From: Antedon mediterranea | Taxonomy: Eukaryota > Echinodermata > Crinoidea > Comatulida > Antedonidae | DNA length: 64,000 nucleotides | Direction of reading: 5' to 3' | NCBI RefSeq assembly: GCF_964355755.1 | Contig: NC_092670.1 | Coordinates: 8,867,201 to 8,931,200, forward strand | Part shown: one piece after another, positions 11,690-25,500 of the stretch | How positions within the stretch are numbered: the first letter of the stretch is position 1 | Layout of the letters: the number at the start of each line of letters is the position of its first letter | Notes under the pieces: generated by a model | Told to the model about the DNA's origin: nothing | The model's database searches: none | What the model saw: only the letters and a program-made list of their open reading frames with translations | Position numbers and translations under genes: made by a program

Positions 11690-12650
11690 ATAATCTATAT
11701 TATAAGTGAGAGAGTTTGTCTGCCTGTTTGTTTGTTCGTTATACAAAATTTTGTTACTGCACATAATCTTACATATGGGGTATCAAAATGACCGCAATTT
11801 TACCGGGAATGTTCTAAGCTATATTTCAACATCATCCGCCACCTAGGATCCGGATCCAAGTTAGGGACCAAAATGTGGTCAAAACCCCCACTTTCGATGT
11901 TTCTTCGTTATAAAAATTTCTGTTTCTGTACGTAACCATACGTATGGGGTATCAAAATGATGACAATTGTACCCGGAAGGTTTTAAACTACATTTAAAAA
12001 AATTTCCCCGACTCCTGGGGTTTTTGTGGGAGGGGTGGGGGCGGGGGGTGGTGTGGTGGTTTGTGATGTCATTTTTGCTAGGGCTCGGGGTTGTAGGCTA
12101 TCGAATTGTAAAATTATACTACAAAAGTTTTACAGTATTTGAATTATCCTCAGCAAGGTGTTTGGGGAAATATAGATATACATATTTTATTCATTAACCA
12201 ATATGACACCTATTCAATTAAACATTTAGCAAAGTACTTTAGCCATATCCAGCTATGTATTGGCCTCCTGGATTGTCTCATTACAGACATCCATTGCTGT
12301 GTGAACATACACACGTTGTTTACTGTTACTGTGTTCAACTACATCACCATGCCTCCAAGGAAAAAACGTCAATTGTGGGAGAGTGGGGGTTCAGGGGATT
12401 TAGCTTACACCAAAATTGTGGTTGGAAAATGTTAAAGTATTTAATTATCCCTGGGAAGAGGCTGAGAGTTTGGGTTGGGGATGTAGGCCTATCACATATC
12501 ATTTCAAAACTGCCACTGAGGGATTATGGGTTGGGAGTAACAATAACATCATTAGACCCATCATAGCTATGTATACTCCTCTCAATTTGAAGCTTAGGTT
12601 GAATTGAATTTGTCCATCACTGGGAAGAATTTGTTTTTAAGAAAGAGTAT
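11690..12650. other. Intergenic DNA between the two SLCO genes
   Basis: Two diverged copies of a segment containing CATATGGGGTATCAAAATGA or ACGTATGGGGTATCAAAATG lie at about 11760 and 11940. A G-rich tract (12010-12050) follows. Short ORFs here have no recognisable content, so none is called. Confidence 0.4.
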
Positions 12651-12656
12651 GGGGTG

Positions 12657-12662
12657 TTTATT
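12657..12662 (-). promoter_or_regulatory. Candidate polyadenylation signal of SLCO copy 2
   Basis: AATAAA on the minus strand about 257 bases past the stop codon at 12919. It is the first such hexamer I find downstream of the gene. Position only; usage is not shown. Confidence 0.3.
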
Positions 12663-12918
12663 GAAGAGGGGCGGCAGTTGGTGAGTATAGACAGATACTG
12701 GCGTCGGGTGTTATGTACTGAGAAGCCTTTAAACTAATTTTGAAACCCGCCCTGGGGCGGGTATAATTGCTAGTAAATATAATATTTGTAACAGAAATCA
12801 AGACAAAAAAACATGAATTTCCCTTAAATAAAAAATACAAAATGGAAAAAAAAACACTATCTTAGTGTAGACGACGACGAGAAGGTCACAGCTCTTCTAT
12901 AGTAGGCATGATATGACA

Positions 12919-15900
12919 TCAAACACTCATCTCTTCTTCGTTGCCTTCTTTGGGCTTAGGAGTACCGTCTCCTTTCATCATGGGTAACGAGCAGCCTTGT
13001 TCTTTTCCTTCTACTGTCTTATATTGGTCATTGTTCTGCTGGTACAAAAATAAGTTAAAACTAATTTGAATCAATCTGAACCAAAGATCTCTAAATCGAA
13101 TTAACTCGAAAAATATAAGTTTTGTCGTAATTCAACAATATAAATAAATCCATACCCAATGTCCTTTACCGTACAACGGAAAATCAGTGTAAATATTTGA
13201 TATTTCCAAAACCTCAATCCTAATCAGAATAGGTAATTTGAACGTTTAAAATAGCAATTCCTTATGGGACTGAAAGTCGTAATATGCTTGGGAACGCCTT
13301 GTGGAAAAGATGGGCGTAGATTTAGAGAGGGTTCCCATCAGAGCTGACTCTCGTAAGCAAAGAGCAAATTCGTCTGTTCATTCATTCATTCTGCTTTTAT
13401 TCAATATTTCTCTTTGCAGTATATATAAAATAAAACTGAATTGCGAGAGATTTACATATAAAATTGGTACAAGCTTTCAAACATCAAAATTTACAACATT
13501 AAAAAGTTAAAAAGTTAAAAAAAAATATTTTTAAAAAGGAGATATTACACATGGAAGAAACTGATGAAAGTACTTATTACTTATTATTATTATTATTGTT
13601 GTGTTTATTTTGGTTTATTAATTAGTCTACACAGTGCTGGGAAACATGAGTTGTTGAATCTTTTAGTATTGCCATATATTTCACTTTGCTTCTTAGCATT
13701 CCTAAGTATCCTGCCACACGTTTCGCCTCTCAATTTAGGAAGTGCGTTAGGAACGATTTTGTTAAGATTTTTAGCAAAATCAAGAAGAATATCTTCTCTT
13801 CTTTGATCTAAAAATTTAAGATTAAGTAGTTTAATTGCTTGATCATAGGATGCATATTTTTGTCCGAGAATTATTCTACATGCGCGTTTCTGTATAGATT
13901 CAAGCTCCATGGATTGTGCTATGGTTAAGGCAGAGTGCCATACCGGACACGCATATTCAGTTACAGGTCTTATGTGGCTAATATACATTTGACGCAGATG
14001 GTTACAAGGCATTCCAAATCTTTTTAAACATGTCAACATATGTAATCTCTTACTGGCTCTATTAACAACATCGTGGATATGCATATTCCATTTCAGATCA
14101 TTAGTGATCTGAACCCCAAGTAACTTTAAGCATTCAACATTGGTTATTTTTATATTATTTATCGTAAATGATTTAACAATGGGTTGAGATTTGGCAAAAG
14201 AAATGTTCATAAAGTTAGTTTTTTCAATATTAATTATCATATTATTGTCTTTGGTCCATTGTGATAGTTCGTTTAATTGATCTTGAACATTAGGCGGGGT
14301 TTTCTTGTTGTGAACTTCACATATTGACAAATCATCTACATACTTCCACCGATTTGGGAAGTCTCTAAGCGAATTGTTAACCATTACTTGGAAAATTAAG
14401 GGACCCAGTTTCGTCCCCTGAGGAACTCCGCAAGTTATTCCTTGCCAGTTTGAAAAACCGCCATTGAGTTTCACTCTCTGTTTACGTTCGCTCAGAAAAT
14501 CACAAATCCACGGCATCAATTCAGGTTGAACTCCAATATCAATTAACTTCTTGACAGCGATTGTATGATCAATTAGGTCAAACGCTTTACGAAAATCAAC
14601 TGCAATAACCGTTGCTTCGTGTCCAGGTTTATCAAGACCTTGAAGTAAATAGTGTAACATGCTAGTAAGATAGTGACTTGTAGACGCTCCTGTGCGATTT
14701 CCAAATTGCATTTCGTCTAATTTAGGCGCGATCTTGGGTTTTATCCATGACGAGACAAAGTGTTCTAGCATGCGTACAAAAATTGGTGTAATGGATATGG
14801 GTCTGATTTGATTTAAGTTAACCGGTCCTTTCACTTTAGGAAGTGGGGTTATGGTCGCCTCTTTCCACTTGCGCGGGACTATGCCTTGCGAGAGTGATGC
14901 GTTGTAGATGTCAACTAACGGTGATGCAATTTCAAATGCGAATTCTTTGATGACGCGAGGCGGTAGATCACCCGGGGCAACTGATTTGTTGCAGTTTATT
15001 TTCTGAAGCTGATGATACACCTGCCAGAAGTTGAGTGTCGGTGCATAGCCACAAGGAAGGTATGATGGTAGACTATTAGTTTGTAGGGGTTCAATCTTCT
15101 GGCATATATTCACTAGGTAGTTATTCATTAGTTCGCAAATTTTAAGCGGATCCGTTTCTTCAGTTTCTAGATTCAACACCGATTTCTTTTTATTCGTACC
15201 GCATATTTGGTTAACTTTTTGGAACCACTGCTTTGCGTTAGTGTTTTGCAGATTGTTAACTTCGTATTTGTAGTATTTAATCTTTGCTTGTTTGATTTCC
15301 CAAATTACTTGGTTTCTAAGTGTACGGAAATGACGGGACATTTTTCCATATTTATGAAAGCTAATTTGTCTCTCCTTACAAACAGTGGTGGCGCCAGCGG
15401 GGGGGCTACGGGGGCTCTAGCCCCCTCGTCGGGGAGCCTAGCTCTAGCTTCAGCGCCAAGAAAACCGCGACGTTTCATTGACCGTGAGAGTACGTCAGAG
15501 TGATATTATGCACTTTATATGCATTCATTATTGCCAGCGATCTAACTTACTACTAAACAATAGCTAGGTTCGCACTTGTCTGGCGGTATCCCTTTGTACG
15601 AATCGTTCAACGTTGGGTCGAGACGCGTGATATCATGTTCCATTCAGGGACCAAAAAGTGTACTTGTAGTTATTTTCCAGGCGAAGTTTACCGACGGTTA
15701 CGTCGTGTACTGCGTCGACGTACGCTACACACAGCAAAAACGAATTATGTTAATTGTTCGTATGTTCACCAATTTTTTAATTTACAAGTAACCTTCTGTA
15801 CCGTGGGGCACCTAAAATAAATTTTTCATCCATTACTAAATAAAAAAACATGCCATTTTCGCTTAGCCAACATCTTATTATAGCTAAGTTATTACATTTT

Positions 15901-18900
15901 CAATGTCCTGTATGTCATGAATTTCTCACCACTCGGAAGTCCAGATGGTACGCACGCATACACTTGGGAGGAATAAACTTATTTCCCCGACTAAAAAAGG
16001 TCTACGCTTGCGTTTTTTAAGCCTCTAGGCCTGATGTTTCCAAAGTATAAAATGCAATTTTTTTAAGACCTGCAGCTCTAGTTTTAAACATTTTCTTAGC
16101 TCAGCCCCAACAATAAAGCTGGTCATATTTCAAAGTACAAGAAGTGCATTTTCCGGGACCTAACATCTCTATTTTTCAAACATTTCTTAGCTCAGTCACA
16201 ACCATGATAGGGACTTATATATTTTGTTTCATGTTTTGAAGTATAATAAGTCCAATTTCCGGGACCTCCAACTCTATTTTTCTAAATTTTCTTTGAACTT
16301 TTATTTTTTAAATTGAAAAATATGGATTGAAACAGTAATCGCGCATCGTTTTTTTGCACGCAGTATTTTATTTATGCATTATAAGAAATGGCTACCCTAA
16401 ATCTGATTAAAATGACCTCAAATGACGCCAGAACCCGTTGCTTCCGGGGGCTTCGCCCCTTGGACCCCCACCGGGGGCCCTTGGCGGCCTCCTGGCCCCA
16501 GCCTAGTGATGCTCGCTTCGCTCGCATAGCCCCCTCGTCGGGGAATGTAGCCCCCACGTCGGGAAGATCCTGGCGCCACCCCTGCTTACAAAGTCCTTTT
16601 ATTTTTGGTGTGATCCATGGTTTGTCATTTGAATGAACTTTAATTCTGCGCTTTGGAAAACAACGTTCGTATGCCAGACATAATGTTGATTCGAAAATAT
16701 TTACTTTTTCATCAAGGTCGTCGGTTTCCAGTATTTCATGCCAATCTTGTGATGTTATCCATTGACCAAATCTATTGCAAGCAGATTCGCTAAAAGGCCG
16801 GAAAGACTTAATAACATTGCGGCCCTTAATGCAGACGAATCCAGGTTTTGGTTTCCATAAAATCGAATTATGGTCACTACGACCAAAGGGTGCATGAACA
16901 ACCGGTTCTTCGTAATGTTGATAAAAGTTAGTTATAAGCAAGTCCAGAATATTACCACTGTTGTCCCTAGTTGAAGTTTTGACAACTTGTCGAAGACCAG
17001 TTGACGAGCAAAATTGTTTAACTTTCGCGCGGGCTTAGTTAAAATCACCGCTAATGAGAATCGCCGCTGACGGTGATGATGTTCTAATGCTGTCAACGGA
17101 TTCTCTTAAATAACGAAGAAGTGTTGTTTGTGTACTAACTGGTTGTCCAGGGCTGTAATAAATAATACACAAATGTAAGGATGACATGATCCGTGGCGTT
17201 TTTGGTAGCGATACTTTAATCCACATACCTTCCAGAACATCTGGAATAGGAATAGGATTGATTGTGCGAGCTTTGATAGTATCCTTAATTAGTGCAGCTA
17301 CGCCACCCCCTATACGATCACTCCGTCCACTACTAAAACAAGAGTATCCGTCGATATTAATTTTGTGTTCGTTTTCTTTATTAGTCCATGATTCACTAAA
17401 CAGGCCAATGTCAATATGTTTATCTTCCAAATACATAGAAATTTCATCAATCTTATTCATTATAGACCATGGATTTGTAAGCATAACTATTGGAAACTGA
17501 CTAGGCTTACCTTTCCGCTGTTCATCTATTACGCTATAAGTGGTGGATGCTTTTTGTAACGTTCGTAAGTTGTATAGGTTCCGCGTCCTCTTTTCGATAC
17601 CGGTAATAGGCCTACAGTTCCATGTATAACGATTAGAAGTCATTACACGTATTCGCCTTTTTGTTCCACCGCGAACTCCCCTCCGTCTCCAACGCTTACG
17701 TTGTTCAACAAATGGGAACTTGGTATGCGGCGGTGCACCTGTGTTGAGCTTGAATGCATTCCTTGCATACAAGACTTGTTTGCGTAACACTGCCTGATTG
17801 GTACGGCTAAACATTTCATACAGTAATACTGTAGCACCAAAAACACCAAACAACACCAAAAATACCCTCAAAACGACATCAAAATGAAACAGAAATGTTA
17901 AAAAACGATGAAACAAAAGTTATACACAGTACAAAAACCACATATGTACGTATATGCTGGTCGGAGAGCCGCTAAATTAGCGCTGCCGAGTCAAGTACGT
18001 CCACTCCCTTTGACGTCTTGAGTGATAATTGTCAACAATTAAAGTACCACACGATCATCCTGCATAGCATAAGTTGATGTGCACCGTCCCATTCTCAAAC
18101 CCACCGTTCACCTTTAATATAGTAGGGTTTACTATATAGAAACCCTGAATGTAATTTTATAAATGTAATTTAGTCATACACTGAATGAAAGAAAGCTATT
18201 TTACCTCGGGCTTGATAGTGCTGTACATAATGAGGAACATGATAAACGATATCACCTTTAGTCCAATCAAAAGACCAAAGTAAGAGTACCGATATTGTTC
18301 GATGTCATACATCAAACATGCGCCCTCTTCACCGCATGTTGTCTGCCAAAGCAGACAGGCCGAGTTTATTACAGCGCCAAAATATAATGGAGCAGGAAAA
18401 TAGCCTGAAAGAGAGAAAAAAAAAGCATGTTTGTATTGCATAAAAACGCTACATTGTAGATTGGTAGGGCCTAAACTTCAAAATGAGCGTAGACTGGCTT
18501 TTTGGTATGCCCTCACTATAAGAATGTTGTAGTTAACTATAGCGTGAGTGTTAATTATGTTCTGAGGTCGTGTGGTCATGCCAGGTTTTGGACTCCACAA
18601 ATTTGAAATGGATTTCAGATGATGTTTGTGCCTGCAGGATATCGATCGATGACTTTCAACAAGAGATGTTTGTCATTACCCATAACTTTTGACAAAAGCA
18701 TCTGAAAACCAATGGCCACTGAACGATCTTCGTCTGCAACAATCCTGCAAAAGATGAAGATAGCTATTTAGTATTGAGGCAACATTATATGCAACTGGCA
18801 ATGTATTGTTTGATATGCCAATTTTTAAGGACGTTGGAATGTCATCCTAACCTTACATTGGGGTAGAAAGTTCTAAACGTGAACAGAAAATAACCGAGCA

Positions 18901-21900
18901 AAGAGAGACATTTTAAATTTATATTCACTTCAACAACAAAAGGTATTTGAGGTATTGATGAAGAAATATTATTTTGTGACTATTATATTATTATTATTAT
19001 TATATTGTGATTATTTACTTAAGCTTTTAGTTTGAAGGTCTTACTCATTACTGGGGAAATGTGGAGTGATGTAATGCATACCTTAATATAATTGAAACCA
19101 ATGGGCTACCCTTCATTGCATTTAGAATGCTCAGTATTGCTGTAAAAACAGTGTATATTATCAGTGTATTACATTCAAATGAGCAAACTCCAGAAACAGC
19201 TTGTCCGTAACCGTCGTCAGAATCGCTTTCAGAGATACAAGTGCATCCAGTGTAGTTCTGATGGAATACAAATACAATACAATACATTGTAGGGTTACTT
19301 GTAGGGTAGGCCTATTTGTCTTCCATTTCAATGCAACCGAACCTTCGTCAAGATTAAAACACTTCATTCACGTCATTAACACGTCATTTAAAACATATCG
19401 GCCATAAGAGTCTTCGTCCACTTCATTCACAATCAAAATTAGTTCAAATATCATCTTCACCAACAACATCACTTTTAATATAATAATTGATGATTTGAAC
19501 TAATTTTGAATACCAACACCAAGTCAAACGTCTACGGTACCACCACTAACAATCGTATCAGCAACAAAAGAGTCAGCGCTACAGACAGTAATAAACTATC
19601 TTCAACATGCTATTGGAATCATCACCACCATCAACACTGTTGGTAACGGTTGTTACCAACACCATAATCAAATAGCACTACACAGTACCATCATCAACAT
19701 CACCATCATATTCCTCATCACGATCTTTAGCATGTAGACACTATCTTCCTCAAACTACTGTGATTGCATTCTAACATCAAATCATCTTTCTCTTTTAGTA
19801 TGTGGTCTCGGTCACGAAAAACAAAATTGAAGTTTGCTGTCTGAAGACGCGATACTGCATGCTGTTTATTGTCGGTAGACATGACACAGCTTGTGTGTTG
19901 GTTCGATATAACTTCTGCAAAATCATTCATTACTGCAAACATAGTCATCATCACTATTATCGCAAAGTAAATACTTACCGTATTTGAACTAAATGGATTG
20001 AATTCACCACTGCTTGACTTTTGAGAACATCCAGCGTGGCAACCAGAAGCATACGTTATGCCATCAGAACCACACACGGGCAGGAACATATTATCTCTGC
20101 AGGAACATCCGGTGTTACATTCAGAGTTAAGATTTGGTAGCTTAGGACCACTGGCTGATTTCATACTAGGTTTATATCTGTTAATAATATATATTTTTGA
20201 ATGTATATTGCTGTACTTCATAAACGTGAAACTGTAATCAAGCAATACATAGTGTTACAAAAAAAGAGAATTTAAAACTGTACTCACACTTCGGAGTTAT
20301 TGCCAGACATTTCTTTTTCGCCATACTTTGTAGTTAACCCAGCAAATTCCGGGTTATTACAACCTGCGAACATTAGTACTGGTAACACGCATAAGGTAAT
20401 AAAAACACAACAAAGTACAAATAGCGATGCTTTTTTCGGACCCAGTTTAAACTTGCGACAGAATATACCAGCGAACAAATTTCCAAGCATACTACATGGA
20501 GCAATAACCGAACCTACAAGAAAAAATTGAACAGTGATACACATCTTAAAAGTTTCCCTTCCTTATAGTCAAATAAATGTATAAATTAGACCACTCACCT
20601 ACAATAATCGTTGCTGTAACGGGGGTCACGCCAAATTGTGTGATGACGTACTTGATAATGAAAGCAATAAATATGCTCAAAATAGCAAGTTCTGCTGAAC
20701 CAGCCAAACAAAGTGACATCAATGTCGGATTCATTATAAGACGTTTCATTGCCTGCAAGAATACTGTGGCCATCAAGAAAAATGTGTTAGAGCATAAGGA
20801 GGTGTCTGAAATATACTAAAAACTCTATTAACATTACTATATATGCTGTCGGCATTGTCGCATGGTTTTCAAATGTTATGGCTCAACGCCAAGACATACA
20901 AAGCGTCGATTTGCTTTTATAGAACATAGCTTACGTTTGATAGTATTTATAACTCCTTTGTCTGATCTTGGATTTGATCGTATTGCTTGTATGAACGTAG
21001 TATCAACATCAGCTTCTTTTTCGTCATCAGATATCTTGAATCTTGATGGCATCCTCTTTGGAAACAAGAAGAATGGTATACTCATGATGATGGTAGCGGT
21101 ACCAATAAAGATATAGCCAAGCCACCAAGCTCCAATCCAGCGTGGATCATACTGGCTAAGGTCTGGGATGTCTTCGGCAGCAATGCGGTCAAAGTCGACG
21201 AACTTAGATAATGATAATGCACTACACAAGTAGCCAACGACGGGCCCAAATGCTATGGCTAACAGAATCAAAGCTATAAAATAAAACAAACCTTTTAAAA
21301 TGTTATATCATTCTTAATGTAAAACAATATAGAATTTATTCCAAATAAACATAGGATATTGTTGTTGACAATTTATTGTTTCAATCTATTTTATTTTATG
21401 TTATCCCATTGCTTTTAGAGTTAATTAAAAAGATAATAACGAAGGGTTATGTATTAGTGCATATCGTTTTACCTGCATAAAAAACTGTTTGATGTATCGG
21501 TAGGCTGTCGTCCAAGTATGTAAAAGAAAGTGGAATTACAAAGGAACCCCCGATGCCTTGCAACACTTGTCCAATAATCAACCCCATCGTGCTGCCAACC
21601 CCTTTATTTTCACAATCTTCCCCAATTAAAGGAATCGAAAAATTTGATGCAAATGGAAATCCTCCAGGAAAGAACGGCATCGACGAGTTCCTTCTTGAAC
21701 CTGTTCCAGGTCCTGGGTAAGCACTGCCTCTGGAAAAGGATTTAGCAGTCATGTTCAATACATCTGATGTAGAGTTAAATCCTGGTATTTTTGATGGGTC
21801 AAATCCCGCTGGTATTTTTGATGGGTCAAATCCCTCTGGTATTTTTGATGGGTCAAATCCCTCTGGTATGTTTGATGGATCAAACCCTCCTGGTATCTTT

Positions 21901-22514
21901 GATGGATCAAAACCTTCTGGTATCTTTGATGGGTCAAAACCTTCTGGTATCTTTGATGGGTCAAAACCTCCTGGTATCTTTGATGGGTCGAATCCTGGTA
22001 TTTTAGATGGATCAAACCCCTGTGGTAATTTAGACGGGTCAAAATTTCGAATGAAACAATAATCTGGAATTACAAACTCTCCACTTATTGTCGTCACATC
22101 AAAAACATCTTTTGAAAAATGAGGAAACGCACAGATAAACATTCCAATTCCAACTATTAAGATTCCTGTACCGAGCCATCGTGGCCTATGAGAGTTATGC
22201 CCTAAAAACGCTACAAATACAATAACTACAACACCGGTGATGTCATTAATGACTGTTAGCAAGCCAGATTCCGTACTTGAGATTTGGAACTCTTTTTCAA
22301 TGGTTGTTAGAATAGCTCCGGTATATGTTACAGCAGATATAATAAGTAATAGTGTAGGTAACAGTATTAAGACAAATATTTTAGGATTTGCAAAGCACTG
22401 AAGCCATGAGGGAGTAAAAGGTCCGATTCCACATTTTGGCTCTTCAATCGCGTCGATCCCTCCATTCAGTGATGCGTAGCGATTGTCTTTTTTTGGCTTT
22501 GACTCGCTTGACAT
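12919..22514 (-). CDS. SLCO: Organic anion transporting polypeptide (SLCO family), copy 2
   Basis: A complete 839-residue paralogue of the gene at 3437-8217. Coding exons (minus strand): 22514-21473, 21273-20935, 20763-20599, 20513-20288, 20165-19979, 19257-19082, 18744-18680, 18404-18205 and 13038-12919. All are GT-AG, in phase, and sum to 840 codons. The signature DPRWIGAWWLG is at about residue 390. The Kazal-like domain (CNTGCSCRDNMFLPVCG) is at about residues 591-653, where the exon is 21 bases longer than in copy 1. The loop after TM3 has about ten copies of a 9-residue repeat, GFDPSKIPE (21776-22040). The cytosolic tail differs from copy 1 (ends GNEEEMSV). The last intron (13039-18204) is 5.2 kb because it hosts a LINE in the same orientation. 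No frame damage is seen, so both copies look functional. Confidence 0.95.
13605..15374 (-). pseudogene. Reverse transcriptase of the LINE in the SLCO intron
   Basis: An open frame of about 580 residues. Visible RT motifs in order are AVDFRKAFDLIDH (motif A), GVPQGTKLGPLIF (motif B) and YVDDLS (catalytic YxDD, motif C). A C-terminal region follows with a conserved VTEYACPVWHSAL step typical of CR1/jockey-like polymerases. The frame itself is intact, but upstream the coding sequence is cut at 15374 by a hAT-type element. The frame continues on its far side at 16593 (KPWITPKIKGLCK joined to RQISFHKYGK). It would copy element RNA into DNA by target-primed reverse transcription if the ORF were whole. 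Confidence 0.9.
15383..16584. mobile_element. Non-autonomous hAT-type DNA transposon, 1202 bp
   Basis: The termini are CAGTGGTGGCGCCAG (left) and, inverted, CAGGGGTGGCGCCAG (right). Both are flanked by the exact 8-bp direct repeat CTTACAAA (15375-15382 and 16585-16592). Eight-base target duplications with CAGGG/CAGTG-type ends are the hallmark of hAT elements. Subterminal GC-rich stretches (GGGGGCTCTAGCCCCC at about 15410; AGCCCCCTCGTCGGGGAATG at about 16530) extend the inverted similarity. No transposase ORF lies inside, so it must have moved with enzyme supplied in trans. It interrupts the LINE, so it is the younger of the two. Confidence 0.9.
16593..17916 (-). pseudogene. AP endonuclease region of the LINE
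   Basis: The frame 17916-17035 carries an endonuclease domain with NPWSIMNKIDEI, FSESW, GGGVAALI and, at its end, SGDFN. There it meets an in-frame stop. Past the stop the same frame continues (17034-16593) with the expected RSDHNSILW catalytic step and PWITPKIKGLCK before the hAT insertion. Two breaks (stop and insertion) mark it as dead. The N-terminal 100 residues have a hydrophobic stretch and a basic segment of no recognised type. Confidence 0.85.
21776..22040 (-). repeat. 27-bp coding repeats in extracellular loop of SLCO copy 2
   Basis: About ten tandem units of 27 bases (a few shortened or extended by one codon) encode GFDPSKIPE variants at about residues 159-247, in the loop between TM3 and TM4. 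The paralogue retains a single related unit (DPSRIPGI). The open antisense frames across this block are a by-product of the repeat. Confidence 0.9.
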
Positions 22515-22529
22515 ACTTTTCTCCTTTTA

Positions 22530-25500
22530 CTGTAAAACAAAATTACGAGATTTTTTAATCGAAGAAAAATTACGTCACAACAATTCGGAAAAGGGATGGT
22601 ACTTTCTTAAAACTTTCACTTTTAACCTGTGGAACTATTAGGCCTAATACGCACAGATTAATACACATCATCAAGTACAGTAATGAGATGGATCCATCTC
22701 ACCTAAACCTGACCTTACCGAGGGCCTGCTATTTGGCCAGGCACACCACCCCACAATAATGTATACATTTTGTATGCAAATGAGATTATAAATGAAAATT
22801 AATTAAAAATGAAATGTGTAGACAGCACTACAAACGTCTCTAAACAGTAGTAAAATTTGGATTTGCAAACAAAGATTTGGCAAAGTCATGCTAATGGTTG
22901 GTTCAGAACAAATAGAATTCTCTGGCTATACAGTATTTACCTTTACTGTCAATACCCACTTAAGAGAAATCATTCAATTGTATTTATTGACTTAAGGGAA
23001 ATACTATAGTATTTAAGGAAAATAGAAGCAGTATGTGTCTATTGAAAATTTGGTGATAAATAAATAAATTCGAAAAAAGATAGAACATACTCTCTACATA
23101 ACACATTTAGTATTTACTGTTGGTATTATGTTGGCAGTTATGGTTGAAAAATAGGAGCAAAACTCCCATGACACCGTCATTATGTATCATGCAAATGGTA
23201 ACTATGCACTGACATGAGTGTTTCTAGAAACTCCATTTTAAGAGGTTTAAAATAAAAAAAATTTAGGCTCTATATTATTAGTCCGGCGGTATAGCGAAAC
23301 TTTATTTTGAAACTAGCAATATAGGCCTAAGATCACGTATTCCTTTCATGCTGATATCTAGGCAAGAAGTCATTGTATAGTTGTCAATAATCTAGCCAGA
23401 ATAAATACGTCGAATTGTAACCAATCACATTTCTTGATTTTTGTCCAAAGTATTTCTGTAAATATATAGGCAAGGGGTCATTGTATAGTTGTCAATAATC
23501 TAGTCAGATTAAATACGAATTATTATTGTGTTATAAACATTTTCAAACCATTCATATTTCTTTTTCCAAAGTATTTCTATAATGTATCTAGGCGTGGTAG
23601 GCCTATACTGTAGTTGTCAATAATCTGTCAGATTATATACGAATTATAATTGTCTTACAACACTTATTCAAACCATTCTGATTTTTTGTCAAGTAAGTAT
23701 TTCTATTTATTTATCTAGGTAAGAAGTCTTCTATTGTTAATGACTAATGCGTCTACTATAATCAGACGATGTTTATGTAGCTTTTTAGGCAAGGTGAGAG
23801 ACCTGTTCTTAGTCAATAGACCGTAGGCCTACCAATTGTTTGAACTTAAACTAACTAACAAAGATATATAGAGGAAAGTTCAACATTCATTGAATTTAAG
23901 GAATTTTTGTAATAACCATGTTGAAATTGAATTGAATAAACTGTATATAGTATACAAAATTATATAATTAAATACACCATTTACAGATTTTACATTTTAA
24001 TTTGTCTTTTTTTTCTCTTGCATGTGCAAACAACAACGTACAACTTTTATTAACTTTTGAAAATTGTTTGGACATTCTTCGTATATATCCGATGCATTGG
24101 TCCTATTTAGGACCGAATACATTATTTACAAACAAGATGCTGTTTGCTTTTCCAACAAGACAGTAGGCCCTACTATCGTGATCCGTGAAAGAAGTATAGG
24201 AAGTTAAAACCATTACAAAAAATCATAACGAACACCTTATAGTCTGCTACTATGACTCCATCATTATGACGTAGAATAGGATCCCGTATGTACAATATAA
24301 TATGTATGGCAATCGGTACATATAAATTAAGATGTTTAGTCAATTATGATGTAAGACAGATTACGGTGGTACATTCATTATAATGCTTTCAAATGCCACT
24401 GTTTCAATGATGAAATTAACTATAAAAAGTATATAGGCCTACAACTTTTTTTGACCAAATGCATATAGGATCAAGCGTCAACAACTTCAACTTTGAATGA
24501 ATCAATCAAGTCAGCAGAGGTGATCCATTATAATATTTTATTACGGAAGTATTTGTTCATTTTGGAATTTTGTCTGGTTTTTAAGTTTGCAGGTTTGTTC
24601 CAAAGATTATAAATGTTCTCTTCTTGGCATTTAATGTAAGGGCCTGTTTTTCAATTTAGTTGTAATTGAACAATTTTGGAAACCAGTATTGTGTTACTAA
24701 AAAAGCAACAGAGTCAAAAGAAAGTTCATAATAGGTAAAGAGCCATGGGGATTATTATTTGTTATCAACTGAGCTTTCTATGTGTGATTATAGAATAGGA
24801 ATTATAGCCTAAGCAGTGGCCATTGTTCACTAATACCTAACATCGTTTCAGCAGACGTCTTACTGTATTATATTTGAGATGAGGACATACTACGGAAATT
24901 ATAATAGCGAGACTTAGGCCTATAATTGAATGTTCTGTTAATACATTTCACTATAATACTGTAACACTCTGACCACCAGGTCCACAGACATTTAACTCTT
25001 TCTCATTTACTCCAGCTACAGGTAGTATTAACATTACTACTGGTGGTTCTTCTTGTCCATATTCAAGTAACGTACCGTACAACATAAACACACCAAATTC
25101 CCACGTTACAATACCGGTACTAATCTATTCACTTGAAAGTTAAAATATACGATATTTCTTTAAATTGCAAAGTACAAATGGTTTATTGTGTTGGATTTAA
25201 AATCGTTATAATTTTAATGGGTTTCCGATGATCGGATTGTGTCTTTCAAGAGACAAGGGTGACGTCATCGTGAACTGTTATAATTAAATTATAAATTCAA
25301 AAGTCTGTGCTTAAAGTTCGGCAAATACATAATTCAGACAGACAGTTTAAAAAAACGTGTTTCAAAATGTAATAGCATTAAATTGATATTTTGTTAATAC
25401 CAATTTATAACACCAAAACAAACACTGCAAACAATACTATAATATAAGATTGAATTAATTAAGTTAATGAGCTAATAGTTAATGAGCTTTGGACAAAACA

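Larger units (their letters stand above)
13564..17960 (-). mobile_element. CR1/L2-like non-LTR retrotransposon, split by a hAT element
   Basis: A nearly full element read on the minus strand: endonuclease region (17916-16593) and reverse transcriptase (15374-13605), ending in AT-rich DNA with an (AAT)-type run at 13575-13600, as is usual for the 3' ends of this group. The upper limit is approximate. It sits in the last intron of SLCO copy 2. An in-frame stop in the endonuclease and the hAT insertion (15383-16584) make it inactive. Assignment to CR1/L2 rests on RT style and tail only. Jockey-like or Rex1-like groups are alternatives. Confidence 0.85.

Noticed and set aside
21751-22062. Open plus-strand frame of 103 codons rich in GIFDGSNPS
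   Set aside because: It is the antisense of the 27-bp coding repeat of SLCO copy 2; the repeat keeps several frames open.
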